Part shown: in pieces, positions 1-7,051 of the stretch | Numbering within the stretch: the first letter of the stretch is position 1 | Layout of the letters: every line of letters starts with the position of its first letter | Origin: Deltaproteobacteria bacterium | GTDB taxonomy: Bacteria; Myxococcota_A; Polyangia; Polyangiales; Ga0077539 | Assembly: GCA_016218725.1 (NCBI GenBank) | Contig: JACRDB010000010.1 | Span: 1 to 64,000, forward strand | DNA length: 64,000 nucleotides | Reading direction: 5' to 3' | Made by a program: the position numbers and the translations under genes | Notes under the pieces: generated by a model | What the model was told of the DNA's origin: nothing | Databases searched by the model: none | Seen by the model: the letters and a program-made list of their open reading frames with translations, nothing else

Positions 1-2282
1 ATGGTGCCCCCGGCCCCGCCGGCGCTCCCGAGGCCGCCGCCGCCGCCGGCGCAGGCCGACCCGGAGCCCCCGGAGGGGCCCGCGACGGCGGTGCCGACCT
101 GGCCGCCGACGCCGCAGACGCAGTTGGCGCCGTTGCCGCCGTTGCCGCCGGAGACGTCCACGCGCCCGGCGATGGTCACGTCCCCGATGGCCCGCAGGTC
201 CAGGACGCCGTTGCCCGACACGCGCACGGTCACGCCCGACGGGATGTTGATGGTGGTGAAGTTGTGCACCCCCGGCGTGAGGGTGACGCTCCCGGTGGGG
301 TTGAAGGCCCCCTCGGCGCCGGTGGACGGGAAGCGCGTGCACACCCCCGCCTGGCAGGTGAGGCCCGCCGCGCAGGACCGCCCGCAGGCGCCGCAGTGGG
401 CCCCGTCGGTGTTCAGGTTCACCTCGCAGCCGTCCCCGGGGGCCATGTTGCAGTCGCTGAAGCCCGCGTTGCACGACGCCACGGTGCAGCGCCCGGCCAT
501 GCAAGCCGGCGCGCCGTTCGCGATGGCGCAGCGCATCCCGCAGCCGCCGCAGTGGGCGGCCTCGGTGTTCAGGTCCGCCTCGCAGCCGTCCGCGGCCATC
601 AGGTTGCAGTCCCCGAAGCCCACATCGCAGCGCCCGATGGCGCAGCGGCCCATGCTGCACACCGCGGTGGCCCTGGGGAGCGCGCACGCCGACCCGCAGC
701 CGCCGCAGTTGGACGCGTCGCCCTGGGTGTCCGTCTCGCAGCCGTTGGAGGCCATGCGGTCGCAGTCCTCGCGGCCCGCGGCGCAGGCGGAGATCCCGCA
801 GGTGCCCGCGCGGCACACGGGCGTGCCGCCCGGCGTCACGCAGGCGTTCCCGCACCGCCCGCAGTGATTCTCGTCCACCAGGGTGTTCACCTCGCAGCCG
901 TCCGCGGCCATGGTGTTGCAGTCCGCGAAGCCCGGGTCGCACCTCCCCACGGTGCACCGCGAGCCCGCGCACGCCGCCGTGGCGCGGGGCACGGCGCACG
1001 CGCGGTTGCACGCCGCGCAGTGCGCCGGGTCCGTGCGCGTGTCCACCTCGCAGCCGTTCATGGCGTCGCCGTCGCAGTCCGCGAAGCCCGCCACGCAGGA
1101 GATCACGCAGGACCCCAGGACGCACCCGGGGAACGCGTTGGGCCGCGCCGGGCAGGCGTTCCCGCAGCGCCCGCAGTGCGACGAGCTCGACCCCGTGGCC
1201 ACCTCGCAGCCGTTGGTGGCGTTCATGTCACAGTCCGCGAAGCCCTCGGCGCAGCTCCGCACGGTGCAGCGCCCCATCGCGCACCCCGCGGTGCCGCTCG
1301 GCGGGTTGCACAGCGTCGAGCAGCTCCCGCAGTGCGTGGGGTCCTCCGTGAGGTTGACCTCGCAGCCGTCGTCCGCGCTGCCGTTGCAGTCCGCGAAGCC
1401 CGCGTTGCAGGTGAACCCGCAGGCCCCGCCCGCGCAGGTGGCCGCGGCGTTGGCCCGCGCCGGGCACCGGTTGCCGCAGCGCCCGCAGTGCGCCACCGCC
1501 GTGGTGGTGTTGGTCTCGCACCCGTTGGCGGCCATCATGTCGCAGTCCCCGAAGGGCGGCGTGCAGGACCCCACGGCGCACGCCCCGTTCATGCACGCGG
1601 CCACGCCGTTGGTGACCATGCAGCGCGTGTCGCACACCCCGCAGTGGGCGGTGTTGGTCAGCGGGTCCACGCACGCTCCCGCGCAGCACGTCTGCCCCGA
1701 CGGGCAGGGCCGCGCGGGGTTGCAGCCCACGGTGCACACGTTCCCCACGCACAGGAACCCCGGCGCGCAGTGCTCGTCCCTCGCGCACTCCACACAGGCG
1801 TGGGCCATGGTGTCGCAGCGGTCCCGCCGGGGCCCCCCGGCGTCCAGCACCACCCCGCCGTCGCCCTCGCGGCAGCCCTCGTCGGCGCGGCAGCCCGCCA
1901 CGCAGGCGCGGGTCATCGCGTCGCAGTGCTGGCTCGCCGGGCAGGTGTCCCGCTCCGCGAGGCACCCCACGCAGCGGCCCATGGCCGTGTCACAGACGCC
2001 CCCCGCGGGGTTGCCCATGCAGTCCATGTCCGCGCGGCACCCGCTGGTGTCCATGGGTGTGGTGTCCTGTACGGCCGTGTCGGGCGGTGTGGTGTCCTGT
2101 ACGGTCGTGTCGGGCGGTGTGGTGTCCATCGGCGCGGTGGTGTCCGTCCCGAGGTCCGAGGCGGCCTCCGAGGCGGTGTCCCCGCCGCCCGAGTCCCTCA
2201 TGCCGCCGATGACGCTCGACGCGTCGTCGCAGGCGGCGAGCCCGAGGCCCACGAGCACCCACGGTCCAAGCCAGTGTCGCAT
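1..2282 (-). CDS. Cysteine-rich repeat surface lipoprotein (C-terminus cut off by window edge)
   Basis: At least 760 codons, read on the minus strand from ATG at 2282 and still open at base 1. An AAGGAG ribosome site lies about 9 nt upstream. The N-terminus is a lipoprotein signal (MRHWLGPWVLVGLGLAAC, lipobox LAAC), then an Asp/Thr/Pro linker built from PPDT and VQDTT units. Next come about ten cysteine-rich units of roughly 55 residues with the pattern FxDCN..AADGCEVN..HCGxCGxxC, the style of disulfide-rich repeat common on myxobacterial surface proteins. The part nearest the window edge is cysteine-poor and Gly/Ser-rich, with beta-helix-like text (VTLTPGVHNFTTINIPSG). This suggests an outer-membrane-anchored exposed protein; binding partner unknown. 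Large open frames on the opposite strand are antisense shadows lacking cysteine order. Confidence 0.85.
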   Translation of the reverse strand, partial: MRHWLGPWVLVGLGLAACDDASSVIGGMRDSGGGDTASEAASDLGTDTTAPMDTTPPDTTVQDTTPPDTAVQDTTPMDTSGCRADMDCMGNPAGGVCDTAMGRCVGCLAERDTCPASQHCDAMTRACVAGCRADEGCREGDGGVVLDAGGPRRDRCDTMAHACVECARDEHCAPGFLCVGNVCTVGCNPARPCPSGQTCCAGACVDPLTNTAHCGVCDTRCMVTNGVAACMNGACAVGSCTPPFGDCDMMAANGCETNTTTAVAHCGRCGNRCPARANAAATCAGGACGFTCNAGFADCNGSADDGCEVNLTEDPTHCGSCSTLCNPPSGTAGCAMGRCTVRSCAEGFADCDMNATNGCEVATGSSSSHCGRCGNACPARPNAFPGCVLGSCVISCVAGFADCDGDAMNGCEVDTRTDPAHCAACNRACAVPRATAACAGSRCTVGRCDPGFADCNTMAADGCEVNTLVDENHCGRCGNACVTPGGTPVCRAGTCGISACAAGREDCDRMASNGCETDTQGDASNCGGCGSACALPRATAVCSMGRCAIGRCDVGFGDCNLMAADGCEADLNTEAAHCGGCGMRCAIANGAPACMAGRCTVASCNAGFSDCNMAPGDGCEVNLNTDGAHCGACGRSCAAGLTCQAGVCTRFPSTGAEGAFNPTGSVTLTPGVHNFTTINIPSGVTVRVSGNGVLDLRAIGDVTIAGRVDVSGGNGGNGANCVCGVGGQVGTAVAGPSGGSGSACAGGGGGLGSAGGAGGT
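2056..2127 (-). repeat. 30-bp tandem repeat encoding the Asp/Thr/Pro linker
   Basis: Two adjacent 30-bp units (2056-2085 and 2086-2115) differ at a single base and are followed by a 12-bp partial third copy. They encode the linker just after the lipobox. Unit length is a multiple of three, so copy-number change would lengthen or shorten the linker without a frameshift. Confidence 0.85.
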
Positions 2283-2341
2283 GTTGAAGCGCTCCTTCCC
2301 GGCCACGGTACCGCACTTCTCCCTCGGGCTGGAACACCCTC

Positions 2342-3760
2342 TCAGGGTTGGAAGCGCGCCCCGGAGGCGAGGCGCATGAGCGTGCCCGCCCCGCCCCAGA
2401 CCAGCGCCTCGGAGCCCGTCCAGGCCAGGGCGTGCTCGTTCCGTGGCGACGGCGCGCCCAGGGGCTCCGTGGGCTCCCAGCGGTCCATCACCGGGTCGTA
2501 GAGCCCGCCGGTGTCGTGACGGACCACCGTGGCCGGGCGCGTCGACCGGTCGCTGGAGAGCCCCCCCCACACGAAGAGCGCCCGGCCCGTGAACACCGCC
2601 GGGGCGTCCCCCCGGGCCGACGGCGCCCCCTCCAGGGCCAGCGGCCTCCAGCGATCGGTGCGGGGATCGTAGCGCCCCCCGTCCCGGAACTGGTCCGCGG
2701 AGGACGTGTACCCTCCCCACACCAGGAGCTCGGTCCCGCTCCAGCCCACGGATGCCGCGCTCCGGGGCGCCGGGGCGCCCTCCGTGGAGAGGGCCCTCCA
2801 GCGGTCCATCACCGGGTCGTAGCGCCCCCCGTCGCGCACCAGACCGTCACCCGTGGAGCCGCCCCAGACGAGCAGCTCGGTGCCCGTCCACGCCCCCACG
2901 CACTGCGTCCTGGCGCTCGGGGCGCCGGTCGTGGCAAGCGCCCTCCAGCGGTCCGTCACCGGGTCGTAGCGCCCACCGGTGGCCTCCAGCTCCGCCCCGA
3001 GGCCGCCCCAGACGTAGAGCTCGGTCCCGCTCCAGAGCCCCACGCCGTTTGTCCGCGGCGCGGGCGCCCCCACCGCGGACGCGGGCCTCCAACGGTCCGT
3101 CACCGGGTCGTAGCGGGCGCCGTCCTGGAGCGGCTCCGAGAGGTTCCTCCCGCCCCAGACCAGCACCTCGGAGCCCGTCCACGCGGCCACCGCGCGGAAC
3201 CTCGCGGACGGCGCCCCCACCCGCGCCACGGGCCTCCATCGGTTGGCCACGGGGTCGTAGAGGGCCCCGTCGTGCAGGAGCTCCAGCACGTTCTGCCCAC
3301 CCCACACAAAGAGCTCCCGCCCCGTCCACGCCACCGCCGCGTGGGACCGCGGCGCCGGAGCGCCGGCCCCGGCCATCGGCGCCCAGGCGTTGACGCAGCG
3401 CCCGCCCTCGCACCGACGCCCCCCCACACACACGGGCAAGCACACCGCGGCGGGCTCCCGAGGGACATCCGTGGCGCCCGCGCCGTCCTCGCGGTCCAGG
3501 GACGGAGCGTCCATCCCAGCGCTGTCGGCGAGTGTGGTGTCAGGTAGGGTGCTGTCAGGGAAGGTACGATCGGGCGGGGAACTGTCCGAGGGCGGGAGCG
3601 TGTCCATGGGTGGAGAGGGCGCCTCGGGCTTGTCCGCTGCGTCGAGGGCAACAGCGTCGACGGAGGTGTCCCTCCGGGCGCCGTCGGGCGCCGGGGCGGG
3701 GTTCGAGGCGCAGGCCGAGAGGAGCGCCCACACCCCACGAGCGCGCGCGAGGGGCCGCAT
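2342..3760 (-). CDS. Kelch-repeat seven-bladed beta-propeller lipoprotein
   Basis: 472 aa. The N-terminus (MRPLARARGVWALLSAC) is a lipoprotein signal with a lipobox ending LLSAC. A Ser/Thr/Asp/Pro linker of about 90 residues follows (PDSTLPDTTLADS), then a short cysteine knot (CLPVCVGGRRCEGGRC). The rest is seven Kelch-type repeats of about 47 residues: AP(A/S)PR at the start, a WTGxELxVWGG core, and GxRYDPVTDRWRP at the end. Seven copies fit one closed propeller. The stop lies 60 nt upstream of the next minus-strand gene, so the two lipoproteins are probably co-transcribed. It is probably lipid-anchored in the periplasm or on the cell surface. A galactose-oxidase-like activity is not supported: no copper ligands could be identified. 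Confidence 0.85.
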   Translation of the reverse strand: MRPLARARGVWALLSACASNPAPAPDGARRDTSVDAVALDAADKPEAPSPPMDTLPPSDSSPPDRTFPDSTLPDTTLADSAGMDAPSLDREDGAGATDVPREPAAVCLPVCVGGRRCEGGRCVNAWAPMAGAGAPAPRSHAAVAWTGRELFVWGGQNVLELLHDGALYDPVANRWRPVARVGAPSARFRAVAAWTGSEVLVWGGRNLSEPLQDGARYDPVTDRWRPASAVGAPAPRTNGVGLWSGTELYVWGGLGAELEATGGRYDPVTDRWRALATTGAPSARTQCVGAWTGTELLVWGGSTGDGLVRDGGRYDPVMDRWRALSTEGAPAPRSAASVGWSGTELLVWGGYTSSADQFRDGGRYDPRTDRWRPLALEGAPSARGDAPAVFTGRALFVWGGLSSDRSTRPATVVRHDTGGLYDPVMDRWEPTEPLGAPSPRNEHALAWTGSEALVWGGAGTLMRLASGARFQP

Positions 3761-3804
3761 GCTCGTGGGAGTGTGGGCACCGGGCGAAACCCGGTGTCAA
3801 GGGC

Positions 3805-5649
3805 TCACCCGTAGAGCGCGCGGAGCTGCTCCAGGGTGGGCACCGTGGCGAGCCGCGCGGCGGCGCCCTCGCCGTCGTTCGCGTCGAGGGAGGTGTCATG
3901 GCCCTCGAAGGCCCTCATGCGGGAGATGAGCGTCTCGCTCCAACCCGACAGGAGCTGCGTGCGGCGGTCCTTCGGGTCCGCCTGGCTCTGGCCGTAGCCC
4001 GAGAGGTTCACCGAGTGCACGGCCACGTCGTGGTTCACTCTGGCGCGGTAGCGCGCGAGCATTCCCGCGACGGAGCAGTCCTTGGAGAACCACTGCGACA
4101 TCTTCACGCCGCAGTTGGTGTCCCCCTGGGTGTAGCAGCACAGGTCCGAGAGGAGCACCACGCGGTCGAAGCGCTCGCCCCGCTGGGTGATGTCATCCAG
4201 GGCCCACCACAGGCCCGTCTCCGTGCTGCCGCCGACGCCCTCGCCGCCGTGGCGGCCCTGGACCCCGAGGTACCGTGCGTTCTTGTCCTTGCCCTGGGCG
4301 TAGGCCTCCACGCGGTCCTTGATGGCCATGGTGCGGTCCTCGGCGGTGAAGGGCACGCGCGTGAACCGGTCGCCGAAGACGCCGATGACCGCGCGGTCCC
4401 CGAGGCGCTTCGCCAGCACCGCCAGGAGCGTGTTGCCCGCGTCCGAGACGCGCAGCTTGCTCTTGGCGGAGATGGGCGCCCCGAGCGCCGAGCCCGAGTT
4501 GTCGACAATGGCGAAGGTGCGCCCCGGGAGCTCCGGGACGTTCTCCACCAGCTTGTCCAGCGCGGCGTCGATGGCCGCCCGGGCGGGCGCCGAGGTGACC
4601 TCCGCCCGCGCCGCCACGAAGCGGAACGGGAGCTGCTTGTGGTCCCCGCGGCCCGTGAGCACCCGGTGGACCTTCGCCCAGACCTCGGGCCCCACGCCCG
4701 CCTGCTCCAGGTTCCGGAGGTTGCGCAGGAGCGCCATGTAGCCCACCAGGTCGCTCTCGACCAGCCAGGACCACAGCTCCCGGGAGGGGCCGAACTGCGA
4801 CAGGAGCACCTCCCAGGTGGCCAGCGATGCCTTGGCCAGCGCGCGGGCCTCGTCGTCGAAGGTGGCCTTCTGCGCCAGGCGCTTGCGCGCGGCGATCACC
4901 GGCGTGGCGTCCGGGTCCGTGACCTCGCCGGTCACCAGGTAGCGGTACACGGGCTTCGGGAGCCCGCGGTCGGTCCCGCGGTCAATCATACGGAGCACGT
5001 CCCGGAACGTGGGGCGCACGTCCGAGTCGTACTTCATGAGCTGCGCCTCGGAGAAGCGCCCAAAGGCGTCCGCCAGGCCCCGCTTGAGCGCGTTGGGGAG
5101 CTTCTGCCCGCGCTTGTTCGCGCCGATGCCTCCCGCGAAGAGCGACAGGTACGCCGCGAACACCTGCCGCAGCTCGTCCGCGCGCTGCACCACCCGCGGG
5201 GTGTACCCGCGCACGAAGCCCTTGGTGGCCGGCTCCTGCGCCGCCACCGCCAGCAGCACCTGCGGCGTCGTCCGGAGGTGGAGCTCCGTGCGCGCCCACA
5301 GCGCCACCACCAGGAGGTCCCGGGGCGTGGGCCCCCGGGCCACCGCGTGGGCGGTCTCCAAAAGCTCCCGCGCCTGCGCCGTCACCCCGGTGCCGTCCTT
5401 GGCGCCCTTGTCGTCGGGCGGCGCCGAGCGCACCGCGCCGGTCTTGCGGAGCTCGCGCTGCGCGTCCGCCTCGGAGCGGTTCGGGTCGTAGTACCGAGGC
5501 TCGTTCCAGAAGCCCCCGCCCAGCATATGAACGAGCTTCACGCCAGGGTCGTCCACCTCGAAGGCCACCCCCGGGACGTGGGCGTGCGCCACCTCGCGGG
5601 CCTTGTGGGCGTCGAGCATCGGGCTGCGGGTCATGCCGAGACGTGCCAT
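3805..5649 (-). CDS. rsr: Ro60/TROVE-domain RNA-binding protein with vWA domain
   Basis: 614 aa. The N-terminal ~330 residues are helical and repeat-like, as in the TROVE module of Ro60 (phrases such as FWNEPRYYDP, ARELLETAH and LYVSLFAG-like segments). The C-terminal half is a von Willebrand A fold with a MIDAS motif DNSGSALG near residue 381, plus RAVIGVFGDRF and VVLLSDLCCY strands. Known Ro60/Rsr proteins form a ring that binds misfolded RNAs and Y RNAs and can tether PNPase. The start is supported by GGAGGT 8 nt upstream. The 5' leader (5650-5855) holds the hairpin element annotated separately. No RtcB/RtcA ligase gene, a frequent partner elsewhere, lies in the window. The family is confidently recognised; an RNA partner is not shown. 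Confidence 0.88.
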   Translation of the reverse strand: MARLGMTRSPMLDAHKAREVAHAHVPGVAFEVDDPGVKLVHMLGGGFWNEPRYYDPNRSEADAQRELRKTGAVRSAPPDDKGAKDGTGVTAQARELLETAHAVARGPTPRDLLVVALWARTELHLRTTPQVLLAVAAQEPATKGFVRGYTPRVVQRADELRQVFAAYLSLFAGGIGANKRGQKLPNALKRGLADAFGRFSEAQLMKYDSDVRPTFRDVLRMIDRGTDRGLPKPVYRYLVTGEVTDPDATPVIAARKRLAQKATFDDEARALAKASLATWEVLLSQFGPSRELWSWLVESDLVGYMALLRNLRNLEQAGVGPEVWAKVHRVLTGRGDHKQLPFRFVAARAEVTSAPARAAIDAALDKLVENVPELPGRTFAIVDNSGSALGAPISAKSKLRVSDAGNTLLAVLAKRLGDRAVIGVFGDRFTRVPFTAEDRTMAIKDRVEAYAQGKDKNARYLGVQGRHGGEGVGGSTETGLWWALDDITQRGERFDRVVLLSDLCCYTQGDTNCGVKMSQWFSKDCSVAGMLARYRARVNHDVAVHSVNLSGYGQSQADPKDRRTQLLSGWSETLISRMRAFEGHDTSLDANDGEGAAARLATVPTLEQLRALYG

Positions 5650-5745
5650 GGGACTGTACCTCCGGTGAGGAGAGACCCGCCTTGCGCGGGCCCTGCGGAG
5701 CTGTAGGGAGAGGTAGGGGAGTGTGTGAGCGGAGCGAGGCCGAGG

Positions 5746-5828
5746 AGGGTCCCTGAGGGATCGTTGGTTTCAGTCTTGCGGCTGAATGGAAGTAACCCTG
5801 CAGGTGTACTGCGGCCCCGCGGCAGGGA
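5746..5828. ncRNA. Candidate structured RNA or leader upstream of the Ro60 gene
   Basis: This gap between the acyltransferase stop and the Ro60 start contains nested pairings. A 7-bp stem (5769-5775 with 5780-5786, one G-U) closes a 4-nt loop. A 5-bp outer stem joins 5746-5750 to 5795-5799. A competing 6-bp stem joins 5796-5801 to 5822-5827, so 5796-5799 can pair either way. Read on the minus strand, about 30 nt starting GTTACTTCC and ending CTGAAAC looks like one CRISPR repeat, but no second copy or cas gene is present. No tRNA-like T-arm as in bacterial Y RNAs was found. Strand and expression are unknown. Confidence 0.3.
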
Positions 5829-5855
5829 TAGCACCGCGCCTCCCCCGCGCAAGGC

Positions 5856-6764
5856 TCAAAGCGACGGGCGGCGCACGGTCTCGGTCTCCAGCTCCCTCGG
5901 GGGCCCCACCGCGGGCGGGACCAGCGCCGGGACGTGGAGGTCCGGCAGGCCCTGGGCGATGCGCCAGGCGCGGTCTTCGCGGCCCAGGGCCATGAGGGCC
6001 TCCCGCACGGCGTCGGCGAGCTGGCGGTACACCTCGGGGCTGGCGGGCTGCGCCGTGAGGTGGCCGAGCTCCAGCGGCGCGCCGAAGCGCAGGGTGATGG
6101 GGTCCCCCTTGCGGGTGAAGTTCCCCGCGATCTGCCGACGGATGTCGTTGGTCATCCCGAGGGTGAACACCGGCAGCACGATGGGCCTCGCCCGGTGGAT
6201 GATCTCCCCGGTGCCGAGGGCCGCCGGGAGGAGCTCGTAGGGGTCCCCCACGCGCTTGCGGGTGCCCTCGGGGTGGTAGCCCACCACCGTGCCGGCCTCC
6301 TGGAGGAGGTCCGCGGTGCAGCCCACGGTGTACTCGTTGAAGGCCTTGCGCGCGCGGTCCCGGAGCACCGGCGGGTACATGCTCCAGGCGGCCATCACGC
6401 CGTTGACCACCACCCCCAGGGGGCCCTCGTAGAAGAACGTGCTGCGCACCGGGAAGAAGAGCTTGCGCACCCAGGAGGTCTTCCGGAACAGCACCGTGGA
6501 CATGAGGTACAGGTCAAAGAAGCTCCGGTGGTTGCACACCACGAAGACCCCCCGGTCGGGCGTGAGCGCCGCCAGGTGCTCCAACCCCTGGAGGCGCAGG
6601 AGGTTCTTCGTACACTGGTGGATCCAGCTCTGGGCGAGCACCTTGAGGAAGGACTGCGCCACGCGCTTGAGCGAGGGCCGACGGTTCACCGCGTCCGCGA
6701 TCCCGAAGGCCGCCCGCTCGAAGCCCTTCAAGAGCTTGAGTTGTTCCGGGGTGGGGCTCAGCAT
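5856..6764 (-). CDS. 1-acyl-glycerol-3-phosphate acyltransferase (PlsC family)
   Basis: 302 aa from ATG at 6764; a longer frame exists to 6974, but that extension overlaps another small gene and lacks homology. The catalytic H-x4-D motif appears as NHRSFFD and the substrate-binding motif as PEGTRKR, with a further conserved stretch MSTVLFRK between them. Family members transfer an acyl chain to lysophosphatidate at the inner face of the cytoplasmic membrane during phospholipid synthesis. It begins 14 nt after the stop of the 47-aa gene, so the two probably share a transcript. It may act on another lysolipid or an exotic acyl acceptor; the motifs do not distinguish. Confidence 0.85.
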   Translation of the reverse strand: MLSPTPEQLKLLKGFERAAFGIADAVNRRPSLKRVAQSFLKVLAQSWIHQCTKNLLRLQGLEHLAALTPDRGVFVVCNHRSFFDLYLMSTVLFRKTSWVRKLFFPVRSTFFYEGPLGVVVNGVMAAWSMYPPVLRDRARKAFNEYTVGCTADLLQEAGTVVGYHPEGTRKRVGDPYELLPAALGTGEIIHRARPIVLPVFTLGMTNDIRRQIAGNFTRKGDPITLRFGAPLELGHLTAQPASPEVYRQLADAVREALMALGREDRAWRIAQGLPDLHVPALVPPAVGPPRELETETVRRPSL

Positions 6765-6778
6765 GGCCCCGTTTTCAC

Positions 6779-6922
6779 TCAATCTTCGTCGGGCGTCAAA
6801 GGCCCCGGAGGGATCGGCTCCGGCGCCTCCTCGGGCTCCCACGGCCAGGCCTGGTCCGCCAGCACCTCCCAGTCCACGAGGCCGGGACGAAATGCCCAGG
6901 GGTCGTTGTCGGGTTGCTTCAT
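6779..6922 (-). CDS. Small acidic Trp/Pro-rich protein, 47 aa
   Basis: ATG at 6922 is preceded by GGAGG with 6-nt spacing, which argues for real translation. The product (MKQPDNDPWAF ... PGPLTPDED) has many Asp/Glu and Pro residues and four Trp, no basic cluster, no signal peptide and no membrane segment. It lies immediately upstream of the PlsC-type gene on the same strand and downstream of a divergent kinase promoter region. Function is not recognised. Confidence 0.6.
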   Translation of the reverse strand: MKQPDNDPWAFRPGLVDWEVLADQAWPWEPEEAPEPIPPGPLTPDED

Positions 6923-7051
6923 CGGCGGCCTCCAGAGGGGGTGGACGAGTGACAACATAGCCTTTGTTTTCCATGCTTCAAGGCCATGATTGACATATTC
7001 TGTCCAGCGCCTTCGCGGTGGGGGCCGGGCCGGTGCTAGGATCGTGGGCCC

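Noticed and set aside
264..2501. Long plus-strand frames over the first cysteine-rich gene
   Set aside because: They are antisense to an ordered cysteine-rich lipoprotein with signal peptide and ribosome site, and consist of Ala/Arg/Pro/Val-rich low-complexity text.
3532..5706. 724-codon plus-strand frame antisense to Ro60
   Set aside because: Composition is His/Arg/Glu-rich without domains, while the minus strand encodes a clear TROVE-vWA protein.
5767..5797. CRISPR array
   Set aside because: Only one repeat-like unit was seen, with no spacer periodicity and no cas gene; kept as a finding but not annotated as CRISPR.
5650..5855. Canonical bacterial Y RNA with tRNA-like module
   Set aside because: No T-arm consensus or conserved Ro-binding stem could be found on either strand.
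6990..6995. TTGACA as -35 box for the kinase gene
   Set aside because: The only -10-like TAGGAT lies 41 bp further on, far beyond normal spacing.
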